A program made the position numbers and the translations under genes. A stretch of 64,000 bases of DNA from NCBI RefSeq assembly GCF_963583255.1, contig NC_084806.1, forward strand, positions 19,944,317 to 20,008,316, read 5' to 3'. Of the stretch, positions 11,588-23,273 are shown in pieces. Origin of the DNA: Pyrus communis (lineage: Eukaryota > Streptophyta > Magnoliopsida > Rosales > Rosaceae). Under the pieces are notes generated by a model, which did not search any database, had not been told where the DNA came from, and saw nothing but the letters and a program-made list of their open reading frames with translations. Numbering within the stretch: the stretch's first letter is position 1; the number at the start of each line of letters is the position of its first letter.

Positions 11588-12010
11588 CACTAGTAGGAAA
11601 AAGCTCATCTACCACAGTGAATGCCCGTGATAGATTGCAATCCACCATGGGCACTGCGTCCGTTAGTAATCTAAATGTGAAAAAAAGTCTCAGTTTCTAC
11701 CACAGGCTATGCCTGTTGTTAAATGTGATATAACCACATATTGTGACCGTGGTAAATTGGGATCTAAAACCACGTGCACTATGGCCGTTGTGGATTACAG
11801 ATAGGGGTGGGCAAGCGGGTAGAAGAACCGCGGGTTAGGGCGGGTAATCTAGGTTCGTGACGGGTATGGGCTAGTTCCAAATGTTTTAGAAAATAAGCGG
11901 GGCGGGCCAAGTCCTAAGCCCTAGAAAAACAGGGCCTCAGATCGACCCGTTTCTAATTATAATCAATGGTCGAGATTGAATGATAACCTATCATCTAATC
12001 TAAACCGTTA

Positions 12011-12813
12011 GACCATCTCTAACTGAAGCAGGGCCAGAGGGCTAGTTTTAGCCCTCTGGCTCTCCAAGAAATTAATATTTTAATGAACAATGCATGGCTA
12101 TATTTCTTACCATCTCCAATCGAGGGCCAAAAGGCCATAGGGCTCGTTTTAGCTCTGTAAAAAAAAAACTATCTCCAACCGAGGGCCATAGGCCAAACAT
12201 AATTTATTATTTAAATTTAAAAACTACAACAACTTAAATTTAATAACTAGAACTTATATTTAAAAAGTACAACTTAAATTTAAAAACTAAAAATTAAATT
12301 TTAAAAGTACAACAACTTAAATTTATAGGAAAAAAAATAAAAATTTAAAAACTCATGTTGTTTTTATTTTTATTTTTTATGTTGAATATTTTTTATTTAA
12401 CGTTGTTTCATATTGTTTAATGTTGTTTCATGTTACTTAATTTAATTTAATATTTTTTAATGGCTTAGGAAGTTATAGGAAAAAAAATTTAAAAAAATTT
12501 GTAAAAAAAATTCAAAAATAACGACTAGCTGACGTCACCTTGACGACAGCTAGGTATCGTTGAGTTTGAACTTGTGGCCCGGCCTGGAGCTGGTTGGCTG
12601 ACGTCACCTTGACGTCAGCTAGGTATCGTTGAGTTTGAACTTGTGGCCCGGCCTGGAGCTGGTTGGCTGGCTCATTTGAGCCGGTCAGTTGGCCCTTTGG
12701 CCCTTTTTTGTCCAGTGGGGCCCACGAGCCTTTTGGTCTGACCCTCGGTTGGAGACGGTTTTCGGGCTATTTTTGGCCTTCTAGCCCTCTGGACCCTTCG
12801 GTTAGAGATGTTC
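12011..12813. mobile_element. PIF/Harbinger-type non-autonomous element, 3-bp TTA duplication
   Basis: Starts GACCATCTCTAACTGAAG and ends with the inverse CTTCGGTTAGAGATGTTC, with further inverted matches at CCAGAGGGCTAG. TTA occurs on both sides (12008-12010 and 12814-12816), the Harbinger target preference. It has no transposase. A direct duplication of about 70 bp, starting GCTGACGTCACCTTGACG, sits at 12527-12668. Relatives lie at 28249-29319 and 52614-54213. Confidence 0.85.
12527..12668 (+). repeat. Tandem duplication of about 70 bp
   Basis: Two nearly identical units run from GCTGACGTCACCTTGACG to GGCCTGGAGCTGGTTG; the main visible difference is one base (GACGACAGC versus GACGTCAGC). 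It is inside the Harbinger element. Confidence 0.92.
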
Positions 12814-13490
12814 TTAGTTTCCACCCTAGTCCCAAGTCCAGGTATCCACTTTCCAAATTAATCTCACACTCACTCCCACCTATCCACCATCCGTCATTCC
12901 CTCGACTCTGACGAGATCTAAGAGAACCAGCCTATCATCGTCTCCGTGACCAACACAACGGCACCACCTATCCAACCATCCTCCTCGACGACATCCCACT
13001 CCTAGGACCCAGAGAACCCAGATCCCAGATCCCAGAACCTCAATTCTCTCATCTTCGACAACACCACCGCCATCGCAAGCACCATCACCCCATCACCGAC
13101 GTCGAGGACACTGCTACCAACCTAGATTCTTTTTTTTTGGTCGGCTACCGTAAGTCTACTTCTCCCATAATTCTGCCCAATATATTTTAAAATTTAATTT
13201 AATTTTTTCGAATTTTATTTTTATTGATGCGAAGGATTAGTAGCATGAATAATGAGATTTGATTAGAGACTAAATCTTTAGGTGGGAGTAATTTGATGAA
13301 TGCATGAACATTTGGGTGAAGGAATTGTGGATCTATTTGGATGGGAGTGGGATTTGGGATTTGTGTTGGGATTTGGAGTGTTTGGTTATTGATCATGAAA
13401 CCCTAGAAATGAAAAGCTAGGTCGGCTGGTTGGGATTGGGATTAGGATTTTTTTGAATTTAATTGAATCAAGAACTGTGTTTTCAGATTT

Positions 13491-13532
<42 letters not shown>

Positions 13533-13731
13533 GTTATGGTTTCGTGTATGCTTATTCTGCTAGGTTGTATATATGTAAAATATGCTTATTTAACTATGTG
13601 CTGTTTGGAAAAGCAATTTATGCATTCTGAAGTAATAATAATTTTGTGAAATTAATGTGTGGTATGATTTTGTTTTATGTTCTTGAAATCATTCCAGCTT
13701 GATGATTGTTAATTTGAGCATGCTATGTGTG

Positions 13732-13776
<45 letters not shown>

Positions 13777-14504
13777 GTGGTTTAGTTATTATTATTTGAT
13801 ACTGGATTGCTTCTTGTAACGGTGAATGTAGATAATTCTCTTTTTATGTTCAGTGTGAGTGATTATCAAGTTGGTTTTTTTGGCTGCAAGTAAGTGAACT
13901 AGAGAAGTGGGGCTACTCTGCTAATTGGGAGAAAGTACTAGTCTTCTTCTTTGGAACCCAACATATGTAAGTACTTAATGCTTTCTTGATATTTTTCTAT
14001 AGATTGCCCATGAAAAATAGGGATGGCACCACTCTGTTGATTTGTTGTTATTAGTTATGGCTCTTATTGCGGATGTCATGTTTATGTTATTTTGGATTAT
14101 TTGATTTTAGACTTTGAAATTTGGATGTCTTGGACTCTTGAATATTTTGTATGTTGGTTTGATCTTTAGATGTCTCTCGGATGTTATTTTGAATGTCTCG
14201 GATTTAATGTTTCGAACGATGTTGGACGATGTAATGTTGTTATTTTGGATGTATTGTTAATCTATGGACTTGGATGTTGGACTTTGTAATGTTTGGATTG
14301 GATGTGAATCTGTGCAGGGACTAGGGAGTGAATCTGTGCAAATTTTAGTTTTATTTTTTATTTTTTAATAAACGAAAAAAAAAAAACAAGGGACCCGTGG
14401 ACGTTGTCCCTAGCTTGGCCTAACCCATCTCTTCTAAGCCCGAGTCCGGTCTGGTCCCTTCAAAATTGGGCCCGGCACGGCCCGTGCCCACCCCTAATTA
14501 CAGA

Positions 14505-14557
14505 TTGACCAAGTCTAATCCGTTATACAAAATTTCCAAAAATATAAAATCATTCTC

Positions 14558-14615
<58 letters not shown>

Positions 14616-16260
14616 AAATTGCACATTTACTATGATTTAATAATTCCATAAAAAATCATGATTCAAATATTACAAACTATACACTAAAGCTAACAACAAA
14701 ATCGATAAATTATACTAAGAAATACCAAACTACCCACAAAGTATCAAATACGCCTCTAATAACAAGAACATTGTCATTTGAAGACTTAACATTTCTTTGG
14801 ACACCTCCAAACAAGGACATTTAGAATGAACGCCCATAATGCTTGAGCCTCAACAATTGTTGCCTCTCTCTATCTGCATGGACATAAGCATATAGATCTA
14901 TAGGTGGGAATATACATTAGATCTCAATCAAGAAAAGTGAATAGATATACAAAACTTGAAGCCAAAAGTTAACCAGTAAGACTTGAACAGATGTACGAGT
15001 CTCCAACAATCCACACAAGAAGCCAAAAATTAACCAATAAAGACTCGAACAGATATACAAAACAACTTTGGCAGGAGCATGAGTGTAAAATTAACATTGT
15101 ATATACAATGAATGGAGTAAATACAGAACTTAAGGTTCGAAAAGTGTATGCAAACAAATGAGTAGAGGTTCGTCTTAATCCAAATAATTATTGAACGGTA
15201 CGGATTTATTGTTGTACCTTGTATTGTATCAAATATAATTCAATAGTAACTTGCAAATTGTATAACCCTGAGTTAATAAAAGCAAAAGTAAAAGAGAAAG
15301 AAGCATTAAGACCTTTAAACTAATAAAAGACTAGTCGACGAAAGTTGTATTTAAAGAACAACAGACCCGCATCCTTAAAATTGGAATCCTTAGATGCTTG
15401 AAGTTCAACAGTGCAAACATTGATCCCCATACTAAAATATTTGAGAATATCAAACACTAAATTCACTGATAACAGAAAACTTGATCGAAATTGTTCTTTA
15501 AAAAATGAAACTGCATAATAAATCTAAATCCAATTCTATCAGGCCACACTCAAAAGGAACAATCACATATCAAATTCAAGCTAAGCACCTCAGAATTCCC
15601 CTAATTCATACCTCCTTCAGCACGAATAAATTCGACATTCCCCTTCTCTGCATAACCCAGCCACTTGCAAAAACATCCATACCGGCGGCATAACCCAAAT
15701 TTCAACCCGTTTTTCCTTCGTTTCTACTTCTATTAGTCACATAATAGCAGTTCCTTTACAAAATGGCAAAAAAAAAATTAGGGAAACAAAAATAGGCTCG
15801 AAGATAGCATCGTTGAGTCTTCGAGGACATCAAAATTGAAAATGAGAGCATGACTACCTGAGGGAGATCTTTCCCATAACAGGGCCGGACATTGCATCCA
15901 GCTCCCGGTGGTCGGCGTGAACTTTGGCATCGCGAAGACGGAAGCACGATGCGACGACTGCTAGGGTTTTCTTAGAGAGACGGTTGCGATTGCGAAGAAG
16001 GTGGGGGTAAATGTGGGGGGCGGGGGTGAAGGTTTGGGGTGGGACTTTGAGAGAGAAATGAGTAGTTTAGTTCGGAGAAACCACCGATGGAAGCGAATGG
16101 GTGAGACTTGGTGGTTGGTGTCGTCAGATATGGAATTGGTATATTTTGGGAATTTTACTAATAACAAATATCAGATTATATTATTATATTCGTTGATTAA
16201 ATAAATAAATTACATCTACAACATTTATGAACTGTGGTTGATTTCAAAAAGGCACTGTGA
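14505..16260. other. Interior of the CACTA-type element; one exon-like patch
   Basis: Includes a (CT)n tract at about 14556-14602. On the reverse strand, about 15965-15855 reads as a possible short exon preceded by a telo-box-like CTAGGGTTTT at 15961-15970, with in-frame text RDAKVHADHRELDAMSGPVM and a CAG/GTAGTC donor near 15858. I do not recognise the protein; it may be the 5' end of a captured gene or of an unannotated reverse-strand gene. Confidence 0.35.
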
Positions 16261-17290
16261 TTAAATTTAGGGTAAATCTCAATTTACTACTCTCAAATTT
16301 TGTGGTTTTCAACATTTGATATATGAAGTTTTTTTTGTCCCAGAATCATACTTAAAGTGTTAATTTTGGGACAGTTTCATGCATCGTTAATCTGGATGTT
16401 AAATCTCCCGTTAACTGATGACGTGGTTCCTATATGGATAATGACTGGGTGCCACGTGTCATTAGGAGGTCCACATGGAAATTAAAAATTCAAAAAACCC
16501 AACATTTTAAACCATAACTGTGTACTACCTTCCTTTTTTCTTGCCAAATTTTTTTGAAAAAAAAAAAATTAAATAGGGAAAAAGCAACAACTTTCTATTC
16601 CAAATTTGTAAATTCAATTCCAAACAGACTTTCAATTCTAAATCTGCAAATTCATCTTTTAAACTACCAACTACCAACAAAGTTCACAACAAAGTTTCAA
16701 GGGTTCACAACAAAGTTCAATTGTTAACAACTTTCAATTCACAACAAAGGTCAATATTCCAAGTTGTACACCCTCCAATTCATAGGAAAGTATCAAAAGA
16801 CCACAACTTTAACAACTAATGGGTCAAGGTGTTCTTTCAAAATATAAGTACACAACTAAACCAAAATAAGAGTACCAAAAACACCAAAGATCTGTCCAAA
16901 ACACTAAAGATCTATCTGAAATGAACCCTTAAACAATTTAAAGCATTAAAGCAACATCATGAAACATTCCTCCTCCTTTTCTGACCTCTTACAGTAGACT
17001 TTGAAGTGGTTTGAGAGGCTTGAGTTGTCTGAGATGAAGGTTGTGGAGCTTCCTGAGTGCATGGCTGTGATGATTGAGAGGGTTGCGATGCCTTAGATGT
17101 TGAGGCCTAAGTAATGAACCCATAAAACATTAGCACTCACATATACTACTCTTCACAAATAACAAATTCACATAAGAAATGAAAAATCAACAAAAAATAT
17201 CAAAATTATACCTCATTTTTCTTGCTTTTTCTTCCTTTTTTCTTCATTTTCATCACCTTCATCATCTTCATCACATTGATTATTAGCATT

Positions 17291-19463
17291 TGATGTGAGA
17301 ATTTATACGCACACAAATTAAACCCTCTTTTTGACAATTGTAGTATATGTATAAGTAGGGATCGTTCTTAACCGGGGATTAGGAGGGATTGCAAATCACT
17401 TGGAAACTGACTCAAAAACGTAAAATAGAGTTTAAAACACTAAACTAAACTCAAAGAATGCAAAACTAAACAAACGTAAAATACTAAAATAAATCAAATG
17501 ACTAAGACTTAACAAAATATGGGGGGGGGGGGGGGTTGAGTTTTTGACGAAATTAAATTAAATGGACAGATTATAATTAAGGGCAAAATGTAAATATGAA
17601 TGCGATGAAAATATGGATGGAATGCTAGCTAGAAGGTTCTTCTCCACACATGTTACACTTGTATAGAAGATTGATTTTCAGTTGGTCTTTCGATAAATTA
17701 TGAAACTCAATACTCCGGGTTAATTAGGTCTGCTTAAATTAACCGTCAAATTCTCCTTAAGTTAATGAATTGGATGGGTTTGCGCAACGCAATTCACAAC
17801 ATTCTCCAAAAGTCCTTTACGTGAAAAGCACAATAAAGATACAATCAAAGATCATTAAGCATCATGAAAACTATAAGTGTTGACGAGGCATTCGTTACTA
17901 TGATGAGCATGAAACTAGTGCCAAGAATTCATTTAATGCGATTGTTTATAAGCAACCTCCACTACTTGTGAATATAAGTTCATAACGATTAGGTGAAACT
18001 CACTTATATTCTAGCGTCATATTCATGCATGAAAATTAATTGTGCACTCTCAATAAACATACATAAATAAGTTATCAATCAAACGGTTAAACAAATTGAA
18101 TCCAACCAAAGGTAATCAATTCATATTGCAAGCATAAACATGGTTTCGAATCACCCCCTAGCTAAAGGGGTTTTAGTTCCTCATACGTACAAGATAAAGA
18201 GAATTGAAATTAAACATTGAAATCAAAGAAACACCTAAACATTCCAACAACTCAAACTTGAATTGTATGAACGTTTAGGCCCTCTTCTCTTCCTCTTTGT
18301 TGTGGCACAAGGTCTAAGGATAGGTTGTGTGATGGTGTGAAGTGTTTTGGAGGGATGGGAAGTGGTTGGAGTGGCTGCAATGGAGGAGAAAAACGGCAGA
18401 AAATGGAAGGGGATGCACGGCACAAAGGTTGTGTTTGTGATGGTGTCTTGTGTGATTGATTTGTGGTGAATGAAATGAATGAATTGTGGCTGCAATGGAT
18501 GCTTATTTATAGGTGAAAAAGAGGGAATATGACAGCTAGGAACTTGGTGGAAAGCTGGAAATGCAAAGGGGAATGCATGTGGCTGATTTATGAAGGGAAT
18601 GCATGTGCAAAACAGCTAGGAAAAGTTGTGGAAATCTGGAAATGGGATGGGAACTCACGGCATTGATGGGAGTGAATGATTAAATGTGCATGGCTGGAAT
18701 GAATGTGTTTGCATGTGAATTAAAGCTAGGGTGAATGATGATAAATGCATGTGGATTAAGGAGTGAATGCATGTGCAATGAGTGGTGTTGTTGGTGTGTG
18801 AATGGGAATGCAATCTGAAATGGAATGCTGGAAATTTGGAGTGGGAGTGCACGACAATGGTTTATTCTAGGTGATGGGTGAATGTGGTTGAATGATTAAG
18901 TGGCTGAATTGGATTAAAGAATGGGAATGCTAGGTTGGAAATGCATGTGGATTAAAGGGGGAATGCATGTGGCTTGGCTGAAATGCAAAGGGGGAAGTCA
19001 CGGCAATGGTTGTTGTTGTGATAAGTGATAAGTGTATGGTTATGTGGTTGAATGATTAAGGAAGTGTTTAAGTGTTTTAAAAGAGGGAACAAAGCCCTTC
19101 CTTGCACGGCAAGGAAGGGAGACACAAGGAAAACACACGGCATTGTCCTAAGGTAGCAAGGAATGTTGTTTTTGTGTTCTAAAATGCGTAGGAGTCTTCA
19201 ATGATGCTCAAACATGAGGTCTTTTAGGATTTAACTTTCCTACTTCAAGTTTTCAATTTCGTCCATCCTCTTGGCTCCAAGCATATGATATCTATTCCAA
19301 TCTCTAATTTGCTCCAAAAGGCTCCAAAAGGCATCCTTTTGCATACTTTGCCCTTAGAACCTGAAAACACACAAAAGAAGCATAAATGACTAAAATAACT
19401 AAAGAAACATAACGTAAATGCACGAGAACAAGCCATTTAAGTCGCATGAATATGCTCCTATCA
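17291..19463. mobile_element. LTR-like insertion (TGATGTGG family), copy 2, inside the MULE
   Basis: Starts TGATGTGAGAATTTATACGC, ends ATGCTCCTATCA, and is flanked by a perfect 5-bp duplication GCATT (17286-17290 and 19464-19468). It is 2173 bp, longer than its siblings because it has an extra G/A-rich region at about 18500-19000 with many repeats of the GAATGCATGTG motif. A poly(G) run of 14 is at 17521-17534. No coding sequence recognised. Confidence 0.88.
18540..18990 (+). repeat. GAATGCATGTG-type internal repeats
   Basis: The motif GGGAATGCATGTG and variants recur many times, mixed with AGCTAGG and GGAAATGC blocks. This expansion accounts for the greater length of LTR-like copy 2. Confidence 0.7.
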
Positions 19464-20987
19464 GCATTGAGAGGACCATCTTCAGCCTCATCTCCACTTC
19501 CTTGTCCTCCCTCAGTTGCTTCAGCCTCATGTTCATCATCACCATTGTAGGCTATGTCATTCAAAAGAAATAGCAGTTTTTCTAAGTGATCAGCACCCCC
19601 TTTTGCTCTACCCTTCTTCAATTTTGATCCACTTCCCATTGTAATCGAAATTGCCACCCTCGATTCATGAATATCTTTTATAGTGACACCTTTTTTAATA
19701 TGCCACTCTCATCTAGATTCATTAAAAGCTTATGTTTCATGGCAGCTTGTTTCAGACTTAGATGTTCTAGGTACATTTCTATTTCCCTAGTCCCTGGAAC
19801 ATACTTGCACATTTTACCCACATCTTGGTCCCGTTCAATAAGCCTTAATCCCTCCCTATAAGACATCCCTAGAATCCTATAGTGATACAAGATAAACCCG
19901 TCATATCCTAACTCCTTAATCATTTCATCAATCTCGAAAAAAGACATGAAGTCTTTGTCTATGTAATCAAACCAAGCCTCAAACCCTCTCGTATATGCAT
20001 TTTCAGACCACTTCCCATCGTGGTTAATTTTAAGGGTAAATAATTCAGGCATGCCTGGAAAGTCAAGGAAAAAAGTTTTTAAACCCAAAAAGTTAACCTA
20101 AAACACTAACTTGTAGGACCATGAGGACAAAAAGGTGAAAACAAAACCATTAGGACCATGAATACATGGTTTTTTAAGGTTGCAATTGAGACCATGAATG
20201 AAGACAAAACCACATACACATTGAAAACAATTAACAATGCAAGAAACCCATTGCAAAACACAATTCCAGAAACCATAAATAAAAAAAAAAGGGATTGGAA
20301 CTCACAAATCTCTAAAATTCAAAATTGAAAAATCAGAAAACCTAAACCCATATTATCTACACTTCTAAAAAGGTAGGTTACTTACAATAAACTGGTGTTT
20401 CAGCTACTTCAATCCTCCTTTTTTGCCACCCCATCGCCATCGATGCCTTCACGACAACCTTGCCTAGAAACGGTGCCCCTTCTTTGATGTGCAAAGGTGT
20501 GCGCAACGTACGACGACATGTGACTAACAGTGAGTTGGACCGACAGCGAGGTTGAGCGACAACGAGTTGGTAGGGTTTCAGACGGAGATGGGGGATCGAG
20601 ATTTCTAGGGGTGTGGTGTTCGAGTGAAAAGTGGTTTTCACTTTTGATTTTTCACTTTTAACTGTTCCAATTCTAAATTTTGAAATTTTTTTTTTTTTTT
20701 TTTTTGAATTTTTAATTTCCACGTGGACCCCTTAATGACACATGGCGCCCAGTCATTGTCCACATAAGCACCACATCATCAGTTAACGGGAGACTTAACA
20801 GCCAGACTAACGGATGTATGAGACTGTCCCAAAATAACACTTTAGGTATAACTCTAGGACGAGAAAAACTTCATGTACTAAATGTTGAAAACTACGAAAC
20901 TTGAGGATAGTAATTGAGATTTACCCTTAAATTTATTTAAACAACCGGCTACCCTTGTGGTCATATCAATTAAATACAATGGGCTTT

Positions 20988-22429
20988 TGATGTGGTAGAA
21001 ACGAACACACAAATTAAACCCTATAAATTATGCAATTGTAGTACGAGTAAGTAGGGATCGTTTTATTCCGGGGGTTAGAAGGGATGCTAATCAACACAAA
21101 TTAAACTTATAAAACTGAAAACTAAGTTAAACTAACAACAAAACAATGACTGGGGGGGGGATTTTGGACGAATTTAGTAAAAACAAGAGTAAATGGTAGA
21201 AATTAAATTAAGTTGTGAATGAAATATAGATGAAAGAATAGCTAAAGGATTCTTCTCCACACATAAATCATTTGTATACAAATCGATTTCCAGTTATGTT
21301 TTCTATAAATCAAGAACGACAATGCCCTAAATTAATCATGAATAGCACTAATTAACTCTCAGATTTTTCTAAGGTCATTGAATTGGACTCAACGACGCAA
21401 CCAAATAATTCTTCTCAAGTTCCCTAACTATGAAAAGCATGATAGAGATACATCTTGAAGATCATTAAGTTCTGTGAAAATCATATGCATTGACAAAACA
21501 TTCGTAACTATGAAAAGCATGATACTCCTGCTAAGAATTTACTTAACTCAATCATGACTAGTGACTTTTACTACTTACAAACATAAGTTCATAACGATTA
21601 GGTGAAATTCCCATATATTCTAGCATCAAATCCCTGCATGCAACTAAGTGTGCACCCTTAATAAACATATAAGAATAAGTTCTTTATAAAGTAGATAAGT
21701 AAATCGCATTCATGTTTTATGAAACAATAATTGGATGTAATCAATTTATATAAAACATATGATCATGGCTTCGAATTCACCTCTAGCTAAAAAGAAACCT
21801 AGTCACACATGTTCATCATAACTGAAAAGCAATCTAAAATAAATATTGAAACTTAAAACAAAGAGAGAAAGAACTCTGAAAACTCCAACAACTTCAATGG
21901 ATGAATGGAAGGCGCGACACACTCTAAATCGCTGCAGGAATTTCATATATATAGGGGGAACGACTGAATCCAAGGAGGAAAAGGTTTTAGCATTTTGAAT
22001 TATTTTAGGACTCTAAGAATCAGGTAGAGAGTGTTGGAATGTGATTAGGATTCCTTCTTGTAGCTGGAGATAAGATAAAATAAGATTGGATAAGATAAGA
22101 TAAGATAAAATAATGTTCCTTTCCAACTAGGATTCCTGTTTTTTGTGTAATTCTTTGCCTTCCAAGCCTCAACTTTAATTTCTCCATATTTTAGCACATA
22201 TCTAACACCATTTAAACACCAGAAATGTCCAGCCCATATGCTATCCACGCATGCTATCCAATCTAAGTCCAAAACTGCTCCAAATTGCTCCAATTAGCTA
22301 TTTATTGTCATCTTTACCAACTAGACCTACAATAATACGAAAATAACTTAAATTACTACAATTAATGGAAATTAACTAAATAAATGTAAAGAAATAAAAT
22401 AACAAAGTCGCATAAATATGCTCCTATCA
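20988..22429. mobile_element. LTR-like insertion (TGATGTGG family), copy 3
   Basis: Starts TGATGTGGTAGAAACGAAC, ends ATGCTCCTATCA, with a perfect 5-bp duplication GCTTT at 20983-20987 and 22430-22434. Length 1442 bp. It shares the internal block with AAGTAGGGATCGTT and the later AGGTGAAATTC with copies 1 and 2, and has GATAAGATAAG repeats at about 22068-22112. It sits only 53 bp to the right of the MULE duplication, inside the CACTA-type element. Confidence 0.9.
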
Positions 22430-22599
22430 GCTTTACTCGCATGTTATTATTTTAATATTTTCTATTACGGGCCAGTTTTGCCCATTGTTAAAACCATTTA
22501 TTTACTACGAACTTTCAATGTCCGTGGTAAAATTGGGTTTTCTACAATGGGTCCTTTATGCCCGTGGTGAATTAATTGTGGTAGATTTGATAGTCTTGT

Positions 22600-23270
22600 A
22601 AATTTCTTAAACTGAATACTAGTACTATCACTATTTTTTTAAACTGAATACTGACTATTTCTACAATTGAACGTGTATATTATCACTATTTATTAAATTG
22701 AACACTGCTATTATAACTATTTTTTAAACTTAACACTAACTACTTAAACTGAAAACAAGTATTATCATTATTTCTGAAGCTGAATACTAGTAATATGTGA
22801 CATCCCACATCGCCCAGGGGAGTGATCCTTATATGTATATTCCCATCCCTACCTAGCACGAGGTTCACTGGCTTCGGATTCTGTAGGAACTCCGAAGTTA
22901 AGCGAGAAGGAGGCTAGAGCAATCCCATGATGGGTGACCCACTGGGAAGTTGCTCGTGAGTTCCCAAAAACAAAACCGTGAGGGAATGGTAAGCCCAAAG
23001 CGGACAATATCGTGCTACGGTGGTGGAGTGGGCCCGGGAAGTGATCCGCCCCGGGCCGGGATGTGACATAATATCACTATTTATTAAACTAAATACTAAT
23101 ACTATCACTGTTTCTTAAATTTAATACTGACTATTTCTAGAACTCAATACTGATACTATCACTATTTATGTAACTAAACATTGACGTTACCACTATTTCT
23201 AGAACTAAACACTACCACTATTTCTAAAACTAAATACTGCCACACCATTTTTAGAACTAAATTTGAAAGT
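22600..23270 (+). repeat. Short-unit tandem array, right part
   Basis: The same AAACTGAATACTAGTACTAT-type units as at 10595-11587 resume here after the nested insertions and are themselves interrupted by the Cassandra LTR at 22796-23068. The array fades out at about 23270. Confidence 0.88.
22796..23068 (+). mobile_element. Cassandra TRIM solo LTR with 5S rRNA-like segment
   Basis: The 273-bp unit starts TGTGACATCCCACATCG and ends CCGGGATGTGACA, and is flanked by a perfect 5-bp duplication TAATA (22791-22795 and 23069-23073). Its middle, about 22855-22975, resembles plant 5S rRNA, including CTCCGAAGTTAAGCG and GATGGGTGACC-type internal promoter (A-box/C-box) text. A 5S-like sequence inside an LTR is the defining trait of Cassandra terminal-repeat retrotransposons in miniature. 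Only one LTR is present, so this is a solo LTR left by recombination. Confidence 0.95.
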
Positions 23271-23273
23271 ATC

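Larger units (their letters stand above)
11802..14496. mobile_element. hAT-type element with 8-bp target duplication
   Basis: Termini TAGGGGTGGGCA and TGCCCACCCCTA are inverted repeats, and the perfect 8-bp duplication ATTACAGA is at 11794-11801 and 14497-14504. Subterminal GGCGGG and GGGCC-rich stretches resemble those of many plant hAT families. The core has no transposase; it holds a nested Harbinger element (12011-12813), a poly(T) run at about 13493-13530 and a (TG)n run at about 13731-13772. It shares termini with the smaller element at 2195-3349. Confidence 0.9.
16957..20050 (-). pseudogene. MULE-encoded protein remnant: PB1-like domain and C-terminus, transposase core absent
   Basis: Reading leftwards from about 20050, the frame gives ELFTLKINHDGKWSENAYTR, then FDYIDKDFMSFFEIDEMI, KELGYDGFILYHYRI, DVGKMCKYVPGTREIEMYLE. 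This is the PB1-like domain that precedes MuDR-type transposases in many plant Mutator proteins. After a frame change near 19670 it continues through SGSKLKKGRAKGG and an acidic GDDEHEAEATEGGQGSGDEA stretch to the insertion boundary at 19463. Beyond the insertion come an acidic/basic patch (17290-17205) and a Ser/Gln/Thr-rich tail ending KRRRNVS and TGA at 16957-16959. No transposase, zinc-knuckle or SWIM domain is visible, so the element is non-autonomous by internal deletion. Confidence 0.78.
16270..20926 (-). mobile_element. Mutator-like element with 220-bp inverted ends and 9-bp target duplication
   Basis: About 220 bp at each end are inverted copies: the left starts GGGTAAATCTCAATTTACTA and the right ends TAGTAATTGAGATTTACCC. 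A perfect 9-bp duplication TTAAATTTA flanks the element at 16261-16269 and 20927-20935, the Mutator hallmark. Without the nested LTR-like insertion (17291-19463) the element is about 2.5 kb. It encodes on the reverse strand a partial MULE protein with a PB1-like N-terminal domain but no transposase core. Confidence 0.93.
11588..22595. mobile_element. Decayed CACTA-type element filled with nested insertions
   Basis: The left end reads CACTAGTAGGAAAAAGC, a good CACTA terminus, followed by subterminal repeats around TACCACAGTGAATGCCCGTG. Related repeats (CCGTGGTAAA, ATGCCCGTGGTGAA, GTGGTAGA) occur inverted at 22440-22590, so these look like the two subterminal regions of one element. The right CACTA terminus itself is missing, implying a deletion. 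Tandem-array sequence lies on both outer sides. Nested inside are a hAT element (11802-14496), a Mutator-like element (16270-20926) and an LTR-like insertion (20988-22429). No CACTA transposase coding is recognisable. Confidence 0.65.

Noticed and set aside
19678..20088. A small host gene encoding a 136-residue protein
   Set aside because: The protein is the PB1-like domain of a Mutator protein and sits inside a MULE with 9-bp duplication.
22855..22975. A free-standing 5S rRNA gene
   Set aside because: The 5S-like sequence is diverged and lies inside an LTR with a 5-bp target duplication, so it is part of a Cassandra element.
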